A stretch of 64,000 bases of DNA from Oscillospiraceae bacterium (GCA_020025545.1 JAHHRX010000007.1:1-64000); one strand, 5' to 3'; counted from the stretch's first letter, positions 17,570 to 26,838 are shown. Translations and numbers: made by a program. Notes: generated from the letters alone by a model not told the origin.

Positions 17570-17650
17570 CAGAAAAAGCTCCTTTCTTGCATCTTCATAC
17601 TCATTTCTCAAACACATTCCGAATCAATTTACTGCATCTTCTATGCTTAA

Positions 17651-17679
17651 ATTATAGTATGGGCAGATATAGATGTCAA
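17651..17679 (-). promoter_or_regulatory. Predicted promoter of xdhABC
   Basis: Minus strand perfect TTGACA (17679-17674), 17-base spacer, perfect TATAAT (17656-17651). The transcription start would be about 75 bases before the xdhA ATG. Confidence 0.8.
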
Positions 17680-18213
17680 GCCATTTTGTTAGGTGTTTTT
17701 GTTCGATTTATACATATTTATAAAAATATTATGCTTGTTTTGTGCATCTTGAACTATAATTTTAGTTTAATTAAGGGTCTGCAAAACTTTTTTGCAGAAA
17801 CTGACCACTTGCTGGGAAAGCGCAAAAATGTCCCGCTTTCCCGCCGCGGGAATGGAAAAAATTCTTTGCCGGATGAAAGGCTTCCCATTGCGAAGCTGCA
17901 CCCGGCAGGCACATTCCCCAAAACAGGCGACAGCTGATCCGGCACCTTCTGTCGGAGCCGCAGGCATCGGGCAGTTGCCGTTTCGCTCCGGCGCAATTCC
18001 CTGTGAAAGCTCCGCTTTTCCAAAATTTTCCCGCTCCGTACACAAGGCGCAGAGCGGGCATTTTTGTATACTATTCACAATTTTCGATAGCCATTATCTT
18101 CATTCTATCGGCAGTTTACACTTGAATTTCAGGTTTTTAAGTGTTATACTTTTTGTATGGGAAGCAAACTTTATGTTTGGGAGCTCTCCATCATTTGGTG
18201 TTTCTCCCCTTGA
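17680..18213. other. 534-base gene-free stretch, possible interspersed repeat remnant
   Basis: AT-rich flanks (17680-17775 and 18070-18213) surround a GC-rich core. The core begins with a hairpin (TCTGCAAAA / TTTTGCAGA, about 17777-17800) and ends with a terminator-like hairpin (CCCGCTC / GAGCGGGC then ATTTTT, about 18033-18070). Several short overlapping frames on both strands are open, but none has a ribosome binding site or a recognisable domain, and they overlap one another. The pattern suggests a noncoding repeat element rather than a gene. Its copy number elsewhere in the genome cannot be seen. Confidence 0.35.
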
Positions 18214-18858
18214 TTATTTCTTTTCCCCTTTGGCTTCGTCTATGTAGCTGTACAGGGTATACTTGGAAATTCCAAAGAAATTGCAAACCCGTTGACCCGA
18301 CTTTGTGATCAGGAATGCACCGCTGTCATTCAGAAAACGGATCGCCTTCACCTTGTCATCCTTGGTCATCAGCTCCACCGGCTTATTGACGATCTTCACA
18401 GACTGATGGATCAGTTCCTCCAGAAGCTCTGTAACACTGTGGGTGATGGTTTCAGGCTCCTTGCAAGGGTCAGCGGATGCCGTGAACATATGCAGCATAT
18501 TTTCCATGCTCTTCATCATCGTGATATCGTAATTAATGGCAAAAATGCCGATCGGTCTTCTGTGTTCGTCCCGCAGGAAGATGGTACTGGATTTCAGAAT
18601 CTTTCCATCCTCGGTTTTGGTCAGATAAGCCAGCCGGTCCTCCAGCTTGGCAGGGTCTGCCTTGAGAGCCTCCCATACCACATGAGAAGGGCCGTCCCCC
18701 ACACGCCGTCCTGTCACATGGCCGTTCTCAATCGCCACAATGGAATGTTCCATATCGCTGGTGCGCAAATCGTGGACCACGACCTCACAATTGGAGCCAA
18801 ATTGCTTTGCGATTCCCTTTGCAAGCTGCATGCAGAATTCCGTTTCATGTAAAGTCAT
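18214..18858 (-). CDS. YheO/DauR-type transcriptional regulator
   Basis: 214 residues: an N-terminal YheO PAS-like sensing domain (about 1-120; FGSNCEVVVHDLRT near residue 21, SSTIFLRDEHRRPIGIFAINYDIT near residues 89-112) and a C-terminal helix-turn-helix (about 165-212) with VKAIRFLNDSGAFLITKSGQ and FFGISKYTLYSYIDEA. Relatives include DauR, which controls amino-acid catabolic genes. The start is ATG at 18858 after AGAGGGG; an ATG 18 bases upstream overlaps that site. It diverges from the ssnA-ygfK-xdhD-ygfS operon, so control of purine breakdown is a reasonable inference; the ligand is unknown. A palindrome sits on its promoter. Confidence 0.85.
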   Translation of the reverse strand: MTLHETEFCMQLAKGIAKQFGSNCEVVVHDLRTSDMEHSIVAIENGHVTGRRVGDGPSHVVWEALKADPAKLEDRLAYLTKTEDGKILKSSTIFLRDEHRRPIGIFAINYDITMMKSMENMLHMFTASADPCKEPETITHSVTELLEELIHQSVKIVNKPVELMTKDDKVKAIRFLNDSGAFLITKSGQRVCNFFGISKYTLYSYIDEAKGEKK

Positions 18859-18883
18859 ATGTATTGCCCCTCTCACAAACTAT

Positions 18884-18917
18884 ATTCTGATTATAACAGA
18901 ATCCGATTGTTTTGCAA
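18884..18917 (-). promoter_or_regulatory. Regulator promoter overlapped by a palindromic operator candidate
   Basis: Minus strand TTGCAA (18917-18912), 16-base spacer, TATAAT (18895-18890) with a TGT extension. The -10 box lies within the perfect inverted repeat ATTCTG-N7-CAGAAT (18884-18902), placed as an autoregulatory repressor site would be. A second short dyad ATTG-N5-CAAT covers the -35 box. Confidence 0.55.
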
Positions 18918-19056
18918 TATAAGCCCAAAAAATATTTTTTCACCGCAAACAGATTGTTATATATTGTTAAATTTTGATAGCTGTTAGCTGTAAGGGAGTG
19001 CTGTTCGCACGGGCTGACCAGTATAAATCCATCATAACGCAAGGAGGCAAATCAAC

Positions 19057-20400
19057 ATGTTGCTCATAGGAAACGGCAGACTTATCACCCGTGATCCGTC
19101 CCATCCCTACATTGAAGACGGTGCTGTTGCCATCGACGGTGAAATCATCAAGGAAGTCGGTGAGCTGACGGCGCTCAAAGCAAAATACCCGCAGGCAGAG
19201 TTCGTAGATGCTAAGGGCGGCGTCATCATGCCCGGTCTTATCAATGCGCACACGCACATCTATTCCGGTCTGGCCAGAGGTCTGGCTATCACCGGAAACA
19301 ATCCCACAAACTTTCTGGAAGTTTTGGATGGCACCTGGTGGAACATTGACCGCCACCTGACCATCGACGGCACCAAAGCCTGTGCCTACGCCACAGTGCT
19401 GGACAGCATCCGTGACGGTGTCACCACCATCGTGGATCACCATGCCAGTTTCTGCGAAATCCCCGGTTCCCTGTTCGCCATCAAGGATGTATGTCAGGAG
19501 CTGGGCATCCGTGCAAACCTCTGCTACGAGGTTTCCGAGCGGGACGGCATGGAAAAATGTGAAGAAGCCATTCAGGAAAATGCGGAATTTTCCAGATGGG
19601 CCGCCGCCCGGAACGACGACATGATTTCCGCCATGTTCGGCGGTCACGCCCTGTTCACCATTTCCGACAAGACATTCGAAAAGATGGTTGCCGAAAACAA
19701 CGGTCTCACCGGCTTCCACATCCATGTAGCCGAGGGTCTTAACGATGTTTACGATTCTCTCAATCAGCATCACTGCCTGCCTATCCGGCGTTTGGAGCGT
19801 ATCGGCGGCATACTGGGCGAAAAGACCATGCTGGGCCACTGCATCCACCTGACCGATCCCGAGCTGGATACCATCCGGGACACCGGTACCATGGTTGTCA
19901 ACAACCCCGAATCCAACATGGGCAACGCCGTCGGCTGTTCCCCCGTCCTCAAAATGTTCCAAAAGGGCATTCATGTGTGCATGGGCACCGACGCCTACAC
20001 CCACGATATGCTGGAAAGCCTGAAGGCCTTCCTCGCCATCCAGCGTCATAACGCCGGGATGCCCAATGTAGGCTGGTGTGAAGGCACGACCATGCTGTTT
20101 GAAAACAATGCCAAGATGATGGCAAAATACTGCAAGAAGCCTCTGGGCGTACTGAAGCCCGGTGCCGCAGCCGATGTGATCGTGATGGACTACAAGCCCT
20201 TCACCCCCTTCTCCGACGAAAACATCGACGGTCATATGCTGTTTGGCATGATGGGCAAGAACTGCCGCACCACCGTTATCAACGGCAGGGTACTATACAG
20301 GGATCGTGAGTTTGTGAACATTGACGAGGATGCCATCAACGCATGGACCATGGAGCAGAGCAAGAAGCTCTGGGGTCAGCTGAACAACAGAACTTATTGA
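19057..20400 (+). CDS. ssnA: SsnA-type aminohydrolase
   Basis: 447-residue cyclic amidohydrolase-fold protein. Metal ligands appear in GLINAHTHIYSGL near residue 66, FHIHVAEG near residue 222, LGHCIHLT near residue 258 and MGTDAYTHDM near residue 309. SsnA belongs to the gene set linked in E. coli and gut anaerobes to anaerobic purine and urate breakdown; its exact substrate is not settled, deamination or hydrolysis of a purine-derived ring being likely. AAGGAGG precedes the ATG. It heads a probable four-gene operon with ygfK 41 bases downstream, divergent from the YheO-type regulator. No clear promoter was found in the AT-rich gap (TTGTTA near 18954 is a weak candidate). Confidence 0.9.
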   Translation: MLLIGNGRLITRDPSHPYIEDGAVAIDGEIIKEVGELTALKAKYPQAEFVDAKGGVIMPGLINAHTHIYSGLARGLAITGNNPTNFLEVLDGTWWNIDRHLTIDGTKACAYATVLDSIRDGVTTIVDHHASFCEIPGSLFAIKDVCQELGIRANLCYEVSERDGMEKCEEAIQENAEFSRWAAARNDDMISAMFGGHALFTISDKTFEKMVAENNGLTGFHIHVAEGLNDVYDSLNQHHCLPIRRLERIGGILGEKTMLGHCIHLTDPELDTIRDTGTMVVNNPESNMGNAVGCSPVLKMFQKGIHVCMGTDAYTHDMLESLKAFLAIQRHNAGMPNVGWCEGTTMLFENNAKMMAKYCKKPLGVLKPGAAADVIVMDYKPFTPFSDENIDGHMLFGMMGKNCRTTVINGRVLYRDREFVNIDEDAINAWTMEQSKKLWGQLNNRTY

Positions 20401-20441
20401 TTTTCCGATGCGATATATCACATAGATTGGAGGATAAAACA

Positions 20442-23429
20442 ATGGCAGATATTATGCGTCCGATTCCTTTCGGTCAGCTGATGACCTGGATCCTGTGTGA
20501 AAACAGAAATCACGGCAGTATATTCGGTATTTCCAAGCAGGTGCATCACACCACCGGCAAGGCGCTGCCGATCTATCACGAAAAAATCGAAACTCCCTAC
20601 GGCCCCGCCGCAGGCCCCAACTCTCAGCTGGCGCAGAACATCATCGCCTGCTATGTTGCCGGCGCCCGTTTCTTTGAACTGAAAACCGTTCAGGTCATGG
20701 ACGGCGAAGAGCTGAGTGCCTGCGTCAGCAAGCCCTGCATCACCGCCGGTGACGAGTGCTATAACTGCGAATGGTCTACGGAACTGACCATCCCTCAGGC
20801 TTTCGACGAATATGTGAAAGCATGGTGGGCCTGTCATCTGCTGGCTAAGGAGCTTGCCCTGGGTGACCCAGACGGATTCGTATTCAACATGTCCGTCGGC
20901 TACAGTCTGGACGGCATTAAGTCTTCCAAGGTAGACACCTACATTGAAAATATGAAGGACGCTTCCAAGACCAAGGCATGGAATGAATGCAGGCAATGGG
21001 CACTTTCCAATCTGGCGCTCTTCAATCATATTGATGCCGATTTCATTGACACCGTCCCTGCGCAGGTCTCCGCTTCCATCACCGAATCCACCCTGCACGG
21101 CTGTCCTCCCGACGAAATCGAGCGGATCGCTTCCTACCTTATCAAGGAGAAGCACCTCAATACCTACATTAAGTGCAACCCCACCCTTTTGGGCTATACA
21201 TACGCCCGGAAGCGTCTGGATAATCTGGGCTTCGACTATGTCACCTTCGACGACCACCACTTTCAGGAGGATCTGCAATGGAAGGATGCCGTCCCCATGT
21301 TCCGCCGACTCATAGACCTGTGTGCCAAGGAAGGCGTAGAGTTTGGTCTGAAGCTCACCAATACTTTCCCTGTGGATGTGGCTGCCAATGAGCTGCCCAG
21401 CGAGGAGATGTATATGTCCGGCCGTTCCCTCTATCCTCTGACCATTTCGCTGGCCCGGAAGATTTCCGAGGAATTCGGCGGCAGGATGCGTATTTCCTAT
21501 TCCGGCGGCGCAGAAGCCCGGAACATCAAGCCTCTGTTTGATGCCGGAATCTGGCCTATCACCATGGCCACCACCATTTTGAAGCCCGGCGGATATGAGC
21601 GTTTGGCACAGATCTACAATATTCTCGGCGACTGCGGCGATCAGGCATTTGCCGGCGTGGATGTGGATGCTGTGATCAGGCTGGATGAGGCTGTTGCCTC
21701 TGACCCTCTCTATCACAAGCCTGTCAAGCCCCTGCCCAACCGTCACAACGGCAGGGAAGTTCCGCTGATTGACTGCTTCGATGCCCCTTGCCGCACCGGA
21801 TGCCCCATCCATCAGGATATCCCCGGATATCTCACCGCTGTAAGTGAAGGCCGTCTTGCCGATGCGCTGAACATCATTCTCGAGCGCAATCCCCTGCCCT
21901 TCATCACCGGCACCATTTGTCCTCACCATTGCGCCGACAAGTGCATGCGCAGCTACTATGAGGAACCCGTAAAAATCCGCAGTGCTAAGCTCACCGCCGC
22001 AGAAGGCGCTTTTGCTGATGTGATCGGCACCCTGAAGCGCAAGGCTCCCGCAGGCGGCAAAAAGGTAGCTGTCATCGGCGGCGGCCCAGCGGGTCTTGCA
22101 GCGGCTTGCTTCCTGTCCCGTGAGGGCGTGGATGTCACCGTGTTTGAGCGCACCGACGCTCTGGGCGGCATTGTCCGTCATGTGATTCCCGAATTCCGCA
22201 TCTCCAGTCAGGCCATTGACAAGGATATTGCTCTTTGCAGGGCGTTCGGCGCCAAGTTCCGGCTGAATACCGAGGTTCACTCCATTCAGGAGCTGCTGGA
22301 TCAGGGGTACACCCATGTGATCGTCGCCGCAGGCGCATGGAAAGCCGGTTCCGCCCACCTGCAGTACGGCGATGCTATGAATGTTATCCGCTTTCTGGAT
22401 ACTGCAAAGAATGCTCCCGAAAAGCTGTCTCTGGGGGATAATGTGGTCGTTATCGGCGGCGGCAACACCGCTATGGATGCCGCCCGTGCGGCAAAGCGCC
22501 ATGCCCCCCACGTCCGTCTCGTCTATCGGCGCACCAAGCGCTATATGCCTGCCGATGAAGAAGAGCTGGCTCTGGCTCTGGAAGACGGCGTGGAATTTAT
22601 GGAGCTTCTGTCCCCTGTCGGTGTGCGTGACGGCGTTCTTACCTGTGATGTCATGGAGCTGGGGGCCCCCGACGCCAGCGGCCGCCGCAGTGTAGCGGCT
22701 GCCGGCAGGCAGGTGGAAATCCCCGCTTCTGCCGTGATCACCGCTGTGGGCGAAAAGGTCGATACCGCTCTCTTTGCAGGCATTGGTGCCGCCCTTACCG
22801 ACAAGGGCATCCCGGTTGTGAATGCGCACATGGAAACCAGCGTTCCCCATGTCTACGCCATCGGCGACAGTCGCCGCGGCCCCGCCACCGTTGTGGAGGG
22901 CATTGCCGATGCGGCCGCTGCTGCCGCTGCAATCTGCGGCGCATCCTTTGAAAAGTATGTGGAATCCAATATAAAACCCGACTATCAGAAGGTTCTGAGC
23001 AATAGAGGTGTTCTCTGTGAGGACTGCGAAAACTCCAGCGACAGCCGCTGTCTCGGCTGCGCCACCGTCTGTGAGACCTGCGCCGGTGTCTGCCCCAACC
23101 GGGCAAATGTTGCCATTGCTGTTCCCGGCAAGCGTCAGCGCCAGATTCTCCATATGGACGGAATGTGCAACGAATGCGGCAACTGCGCAGTATTTTGTCC
23201 TTACGAGAGCCGTCCTTATCTGGATAAGTTCACCCTGTTCTGGACCAAGTGGGACTTTGAAAACTCCAAGAACGCCGGCTATCTGCCGCTGGAAAACGGC
23301 AATGTTCTGGTGCGACTGGGTGATGCGGTGAAGGAATACAACCAGCATGATGCATCCTGCGGTCTTTACGAAGACCTGCGTCAGTTGATTCTGGCGGTAG
23401 AAAGCGACTATTCGTACCTGCTGAAATAA
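20442..23429 (+). CDS. ygfK: YgfK-type iron-sulfur flavoprotein oxidoreductase
   Basis: 995 residues. The N-terminal part (about 1-440) is a TIM-barrel-like domain related to dihydropyrimidine/dihydroorotate dehydrogenases. A cysteine-rich alpha-helical ferredoxin domain follows (CFDAPCRTGCPIHQDIPG and CPHHCADKCMR, about 448-505), then a GltD-like pyridine nucleotide unit with FAD motif VAVIGGGPAGLAAA near residue 542 and NAD(P) motif VVVIGGGNTAMDAARA near 668, and a C-terminal ferredoxin part with CEDCENSSDSRCLGCATVCETC near 865 and CNECGNCAVFCP near 907. Often annotated as a selenate reductase subunit, it is now tied to anaerobic purine/urate degradation, probably as the reductive electron-transfer enzyme. 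GGAGG precedes the ATG. The exact reaction is inferred. Confidence 0.9.
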   Translation: MADIMRPIPFGQLMTWILCENRNHGSIFGISKQVHHTTGKALPIYHEKIETPYGPAAGPNSQLAQNIIACYVAGARFFELKTVQVMDGEELSACVSKPCITAGDECYNCEWSTELTIPQAFDEYVKAWWACHLLAKELALGDPDGFVFNMSVGYSLDGIKSSKVDTYIENMKDASKTKAWNECRQWALSNLALFNHIDADFIDTVPAQVSASITESTLHGCPPDEIERIASYLIKEKHLNTYIKCNPTLLGYTYARKRLDNLGFDYVTFDDHHFQEDLQWKDAVPMFRRLIDLCAKEGVEFGLKLTNTFPVDVAANELPSEEMYMSGRSLYPLTISLARKISEEFGGRMRISYSGGAEARNIKPLFDAGIWPITMATTILKPGGYERLAQIYNILGDCGDQAFAGVDVDAVIRLDEAVASDPLYHKPVKPLPNRHNGREVPLIDCFDAPCRTGCPIHQDIPGYLTAVSEGRLADALNIILERNPLPFITGTICPHHCADKCMRSYYEEPVKIRSAKLTAAEGAFADVIGTLKRKAPAGGKKVAVIGGGPAGLAAACFLSREGVDVTVFERTDALGGIVRHVIPEFRISSQAIDKDIALCRAFGAKFRLNTEVHSIQELLDQGYTHVIVAAGAWKAGSAHLQYGDAMNVIRFLDTAKNAPEKLSLGDNVVVIGGGNTAMDAARAAKRHAPHVRLVYRRTKRYMPADEEELALALEDGVEFMELLSPVGVRDGVLTCDVMELGAPDASGRRSVAAAGRQVEIPASAVITAVGEKVDTALFAGIGAALTDKGIPVVNAHMETSVPHVYAIGDSRRGPATVVEGIADAAAAAAAICGASFEKYVESNIKPDYQKVLSNRGVLCEDCENSSDSRCLGCATVCETCAGVCPNRANVAIAVPGKRQRQILHMDGMCNECGNCAVFCPYESRPYLDKFTLFWTKWDFENSKNAGYLPLENGNVLVRLGDAVKEYNQHDASCGLYEDLRQLILAVESDYSYLLK

Positions 23430-23488
23430 GCAAACAGGGGGAGGAATTTCCTCCCCTTTCACCCTATGATTCGAGAAAGGATCCCCCT

Positions 23489-26071
23489 ATGAGTGAGTAT
23501 ACCTTTACCGTAAACGGTGTCCGGCGCACGGTAACCGAAAAGAAATCTCTGATGCGCTATCTGCGGGATGATCTGCGTATCACCTCCGTGAAAGACGGAT
23601 GCAGTCAGGGTGCCTGCGGTGCCTGTACCGTCATTATCGACGGGGAGACCTGCAAATCCTGCGTTCCCACCACCGATAAGCTGGACGGCAAAAATATCAT
23701 CACCGTGGAAGGTCTTACGGACTGGGAAAAGCAGGTATACGTCTACGCCTACGGCGAGGCCGGTGCCGTTCAGTGCGGCTTCTGCATTCCCGGCATGGTC
23801 ATGTGTACCAAAGCCCTGCTGGACAAGAACCCAGATCCCACCGACGACGAGATTCGCTATGCTCTGCGCAACAATTACTGCCGCTGCACCGGCTATGTCA
23901 AGATTATCCGCGCCGTGCGGCTGGCTGCCAAGATCATGCGTGAGGGTAAAATCCCCGAGGCTTCCTCCACCGATTGGAAGATGGGCTCCAGTGTTCACCG
24001 AGTGGATGTGGAGGAAAAAGTCCTTGGTCAGGGCAAATACCCCGATGATTTTTACCCGGAGGGCATGGTTTATGCCTCTGCCCTCCGGAGTAAATACCCC
24101 AGAGCAAGAGTTCTTGCCATCGATGCCTCCAAAGCTTTGGAACTGCCCGGTGTGATAGATGTCATTACCGCTGACGATATTCCCGGTGAAAATAAAATCG
24201 GTCACATCAAGCACGATCAGTACACTCTGATTCCTGTGGGCGGACTTACCCACTATCTGGGCGATGCCATTTGTCTGGTGGTGGCGCAGTGCCGTGAGAT
24301 CGTGGAGCAGGCAAAAAAGCTCGTGAAGGTCGAATATGAAGTTCTGCCGGCCGTTCACAGCATTGAAGAAGCCAAAGCCCCCAATGCACCTCTGGTATTC
24401 GACGAGGAAACTACCAATGTGCAGGCCCACGAGCATGTAAGCCGCGGCAACGCTGACGAGGCAATCCGTGGTGCCGCTCATGTAATTTCTCAGCATTTTG
24501 AAACGCCATGGACAGAACACGCTTTTCTGGAGCCGGAGGCCGCCACGGCATTGATTGACGATGACGGCGATGTGTTCATTTACTCCACAGACCAGTCGGC
24601 CCACCAGACTCTCCACGAGTGTCAGCTGATGCTTGGTACAAAGAAGGTTAAGGTTCAGAACGCTCTGGTTGGCGGCGGTTTCGGCGGAAAAGAGGATATG
24701 ACCGTTCAGCACCATGCCGCCCTGGCAGCATGGAAAACCCGCCGTCCGGTGAAGATCACCCTGACCCGTGCCGAATCCCTGCTGGTGCACCCCAAACGCC
24801 ACCACTTTATTATGGACTTCACTATGGGCTGTGATGAAAATGGTAAGATTCTGGGTGTAAAGGCAAAGGTAGAGACCGACACCGGTGCATTTGCTTCTCT
24901 GGGCGGCCCCGTGCTGCAAAGAGCCTGCACCCACGCTGCCGGTCCTTATGCCTATGAAAACTTTGAAATTGAAGGCACTGCCTACTATACCAACAATCCC
25001 CCCGCCGGCGCCTTCCGGGGCTTCGGCGTTACGCAAACCTGCTTTGCTGTGGAATCCCTGCTCAATATGATGGCAGAGAAAATCGGCATTGATCCCTGGC
25101 AGATTCGTTACCGCAATGCCATTCGTCCCCATGGTGTCCTTCCCAACGGTCAGATTGTAGATGAGTCTACCGGCCTTGTAGAAACCCTCGAAGCCGTGAA
25201 GCCCTACTATGACGAAGCCATTGCCGCCGGGAAACCTGTAGGTCTTGCCTGCGCCATGAAGAATGCCGGCGTAGGCGTAGGGCTTCCCGATACCGGTCGG
25301 GTAAAGCTGATTGTAGGAAACGACAAAAAGCTTCATATCTTCACCGGTGCATCCTGCATCGGTCAGGGGCTCGGCACCGTACTGGTGCAGATCATCGTGG
25401 AAAGCACCGAGCTTCACCGGGATGATATCGTTTACGAGCGCTCCAATACTTGGATTTCCCCTGATTCCGGCACGACCTCCGGTTCCCGCCAGACCCTTGT
25501 GACCGGCGAAGCCTGTATGCGCGCCTGCCGCAGTTTTATGGAAAAGTGGAACGAGGGCAAGCGTCTGCCGGATCTGGTGGGTGAAGAATTTTACGGCGAG
25601 TATCTGGCCAAAACCGATCCTCTGGGTGCCAATGTTCCGAACCCCGTATCCCATGTTGCCTACGGCTATGCGACTCAGATGTGTATTATCGATAAAAAGA
25701 CCGGCAAAGTGGAAAAAATAGTAGCTGCTCACGATGTGGGCAAAGCCGTGAACCCCCTGTCCTGCGAGGGGCAGATTGAAGGCGGCGTGGTCATGTCCAT
25801 GGGATTTGCTCTGCGTGAGAAGTACGAAATCGATGACAACTGCAAGCCCACGGAAAAATACGGCTCTCTGGGTCTATTCCGTGCCCACGAGGTGCCGGAG
25901 ATTGTACCCATCGTTGTGGATAAGCCCGGCCTGAAGGTTGCAGGCGGCGCCATCGGTCTGGGTGAGATTACCTCCATTCCCACTGCCCCTGCCATTACCG
26001 AAGCCTACTACCAATATGACGGTGAGCGTCGTTTCAGCCTGCCTGCTGTAAACACGCCCTACAACAAATAA
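23489..26071 (+). CDS. xdhD: Selenium-dependent xanthine dehydrogenase, fused Fe-S and Mo subunits
   Basis: 860 residues. The [2Fe-2S] module (about 1-160) has DGCSQGACGACTVII near 36, VQCGFCIPGMVM near 92 and YCRCTGYVKII near 130. A molybdopterin module follows with GGGFGGKED near 395, PAGAFRGFGVTQ near 506, IGQGLGTV near 626 and the catalytic-glutamate segment GLGEITSIPTAPA near 834. This fused, FAD-less architecture matches the selenium-dependent xanthine dehydrogenase family, whose cofactor carries labile selenium, not selenocysteine; no in-frame TGA is present. The neighbours yqeB and yqeC are markers of that system. Electrons may pass to YgfK and the adjacent ferredoxin-like protein, or to XdhB. 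Confidence 0.9.
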   Translation: MSEYTFTVNGVRRTVTEKKSLMRYLRDDLRITSVKDGCSQGACGACTVIIDGETCKSCVPTTDKLDGKNIITVEGLTDWEKQVYVYAYGEAGAVQCGFCIPGMVMCTKALLDKNPDPTDDEIRYALRNNYCRCTGYVKIIRAVRLAAKIMREGKIPEASSTDWKMGSSVHRVDVEEKVLGQGKYPDDFYPEGMVYASALRSKYPRARVLAIDASKALELPGVIDVITADDIPGENKIGHIKHDQYTLIPVGGLTHYLGDAICLVVAQCREIVEQAKKLVKVEYEVLPAVHSIEEAKAPNAPLVFDEETTNVQAHEHVSRGNADEAIRGAAHVISQHFETPWTEHAFLEPEAATALIDDDGDVFIYSTDQSAHQTLHECQLMLGTKKVKVQNALVGGGFGGKEDMTVQHHAALAAWKTRRPVKITLTRAESLLVHPKRHHFIMDFTMGCDENGKILGVKAKVETDTGAFASLGGPVLQRACTHAAGPYAYENFEIEGTAYYTNNPPAGAFRGFGVTQTCFAVESLLNMMAEKIGIDPWQIRYRNAIRPHGVLPNGQIVDESTGLVETLEAVKPYYDEAIAAGKPVGLACAMKNAGVGVGLPDTGRVKLIVGNDKKLHIFTGASCIGQGLGTVLVQIIVESTELHRDDIVYERSNTWISPDSGTTSGSRQTLVTGEACMRACRSFMEKWNEGKRLPDLVGEEFYGEYLAKTDPLGANVPNPVSHVAYGYATQMCIIDKKTGKVEKIVAAHDVGKAVNPLSCEGQIEGGVVMSMGFALREKYEIDDNCKPTEKYGSLGLFRAHEVPEIVPIVVDKPGLKVAGGAIGLGEITSIPTAPAITEAYYQYDGERRFSLPAVNTPYNK

Positions 26072-26084
26072 GGAGGGGAAAATC

Positions 26085-26576
26085 ATGGCTGTCAAAAAGA
26101 AGTTCCCCTACCGTGCTGCCGTGGTTGCCTGCAACGGCGGATGCCGTGCAGGCAAAACCCAGGACACCAAATGCATTTACGGCTGCATCGGCTGTGAACA
26201 ATGTGTCATCGCCTGCAAATTTGATGCTATCGGCATCAACGATTTCGGCATCGCAGAGGTAGACGAAAGCAAGTGCATAGCCTGTGGCAAATGTGTTTCT
26301 TACTGTCCGCAGAACCTGATCAGCATTCACAGCTGCAGCAATCCCATTGTTGTAAAATGTTCCAATCACGACAAAGGCAAAGCCGCCCGTAGCGTCTGCG
26401 AAGTCAGCTGTATCGGCTGCGGTCTGTGCGAGAAAATCTGCACAGCAGATGCCATCCGTGTGATCGACTCCGTGGCAGTCATCGACGAAGAAAAGTGTCT
26501 CAGCTGCGGCATGTGTGCTGTAAACTGTCCCAGAGGCGCCATTATGGATCTGCGCGGAATCCTTACCGGCAGATAG
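26085..26576 (+). CDS. Polyferredoxin with four [4Fe-4S] motifs (YgfS-like)
   Basis: 163 residues with 23 cysteines. Four cysteine groups are visible: CIYGCIGCEQCVIACK near residue 30, CIACGKCVSYCP near 64, CEVSCIGCGLCEKIC near 107 and CLSCGMCAVNCP near 139, resembling the RnfB C-terminal ferredoxin region and matching E. coli YgfS in size. It probably carries electrons between XdhD, YgfK and a cellular ferredoxin or NAD pool. The gene starts 14 bases after xdhD with GGAGG upstream and ends the operon before a strong terminator. The N-terminal extension CNGGCRAG may bind another cluster or metal. Confidence 0.85.
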   Translation: MAVKKKFPYRAAVVACNGGCRAGKTQDTKCIYGCIGCEQCVIACKFDAIGINDFGIAEVDESKCIACGKCVSYCPQNLISIHSCSNPIVVKCSNHDKGKAARSVCEVSCIGCGLCEKICTADAIRVIDSVAVIDEEKCLSCGMCAVNCPRGAIMDLRGILTGR

Positions 26577-26578
26577 TG

Positions 26579-26613
26579 CTTTAGACCGGCAGTTTTTGCT
26601 GCCGGTCTAAAGC
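26579..26613 (+). terminator. Hairpin after the ssnA-ygfK-xdhD-ygfS operon
   Basis: Perfect 15-bp stem GCTTTAGACCGGCAG / CTGCCGGTCTAAAGC around a T-rich loop, directly after the stop codon. The following T tract is weak (TAACTATTTG), so termination may be partial. Confidence 0.75.
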
Positions 26614-26742
26614 TAACTATTTGTTAGACTGTATTATAATATTTACTAAATTTATTTATAATTGCAATTTATTTTTAGTATATTTACCATCAGAAAAGTA
26701 AAAGAAATTTTCCGTTTTTTCGTAAAATTCAGATATTTCTCC

Positions 26743-26764
26743 ATGTTATTGCTGTAAATAACAT
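26743..26764 (+). promoter_or_regulatory. Palindrome upstream of ygeX, candidate operator
   Basis: Perfect inverted repeat ATGTTATT-N6-AATAACAT in the 365-base AT-rich gap, about 75 bases upstream of the predicted ygeX -35 box. No similar site was noticed before ssnA or xdhA. The rest of the gap (26614-26838) shows no gene. Confidence 0.35.
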
Positions 26765-26838
26765 CAATATTTTGCATTATATTGGTATATATTTTCATCG
26801 TTTTCGCAATTTACTGCAATAATTTATGTGAAAATCTC

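Noticed and set aside
17754..18078. Overlapping short frames of 89-103 codons on the minus strand
   Set aside because: They overlap each other in different frames, lack binding sites and show no domain; treated as part of a noncoding element.
20418..23462. A 1,014-codon open frame antisense to ygfK
   Set aside because: The plus strand has a full YgfK with all motifs; the antisense frame is a by-product of GC-biased codons.
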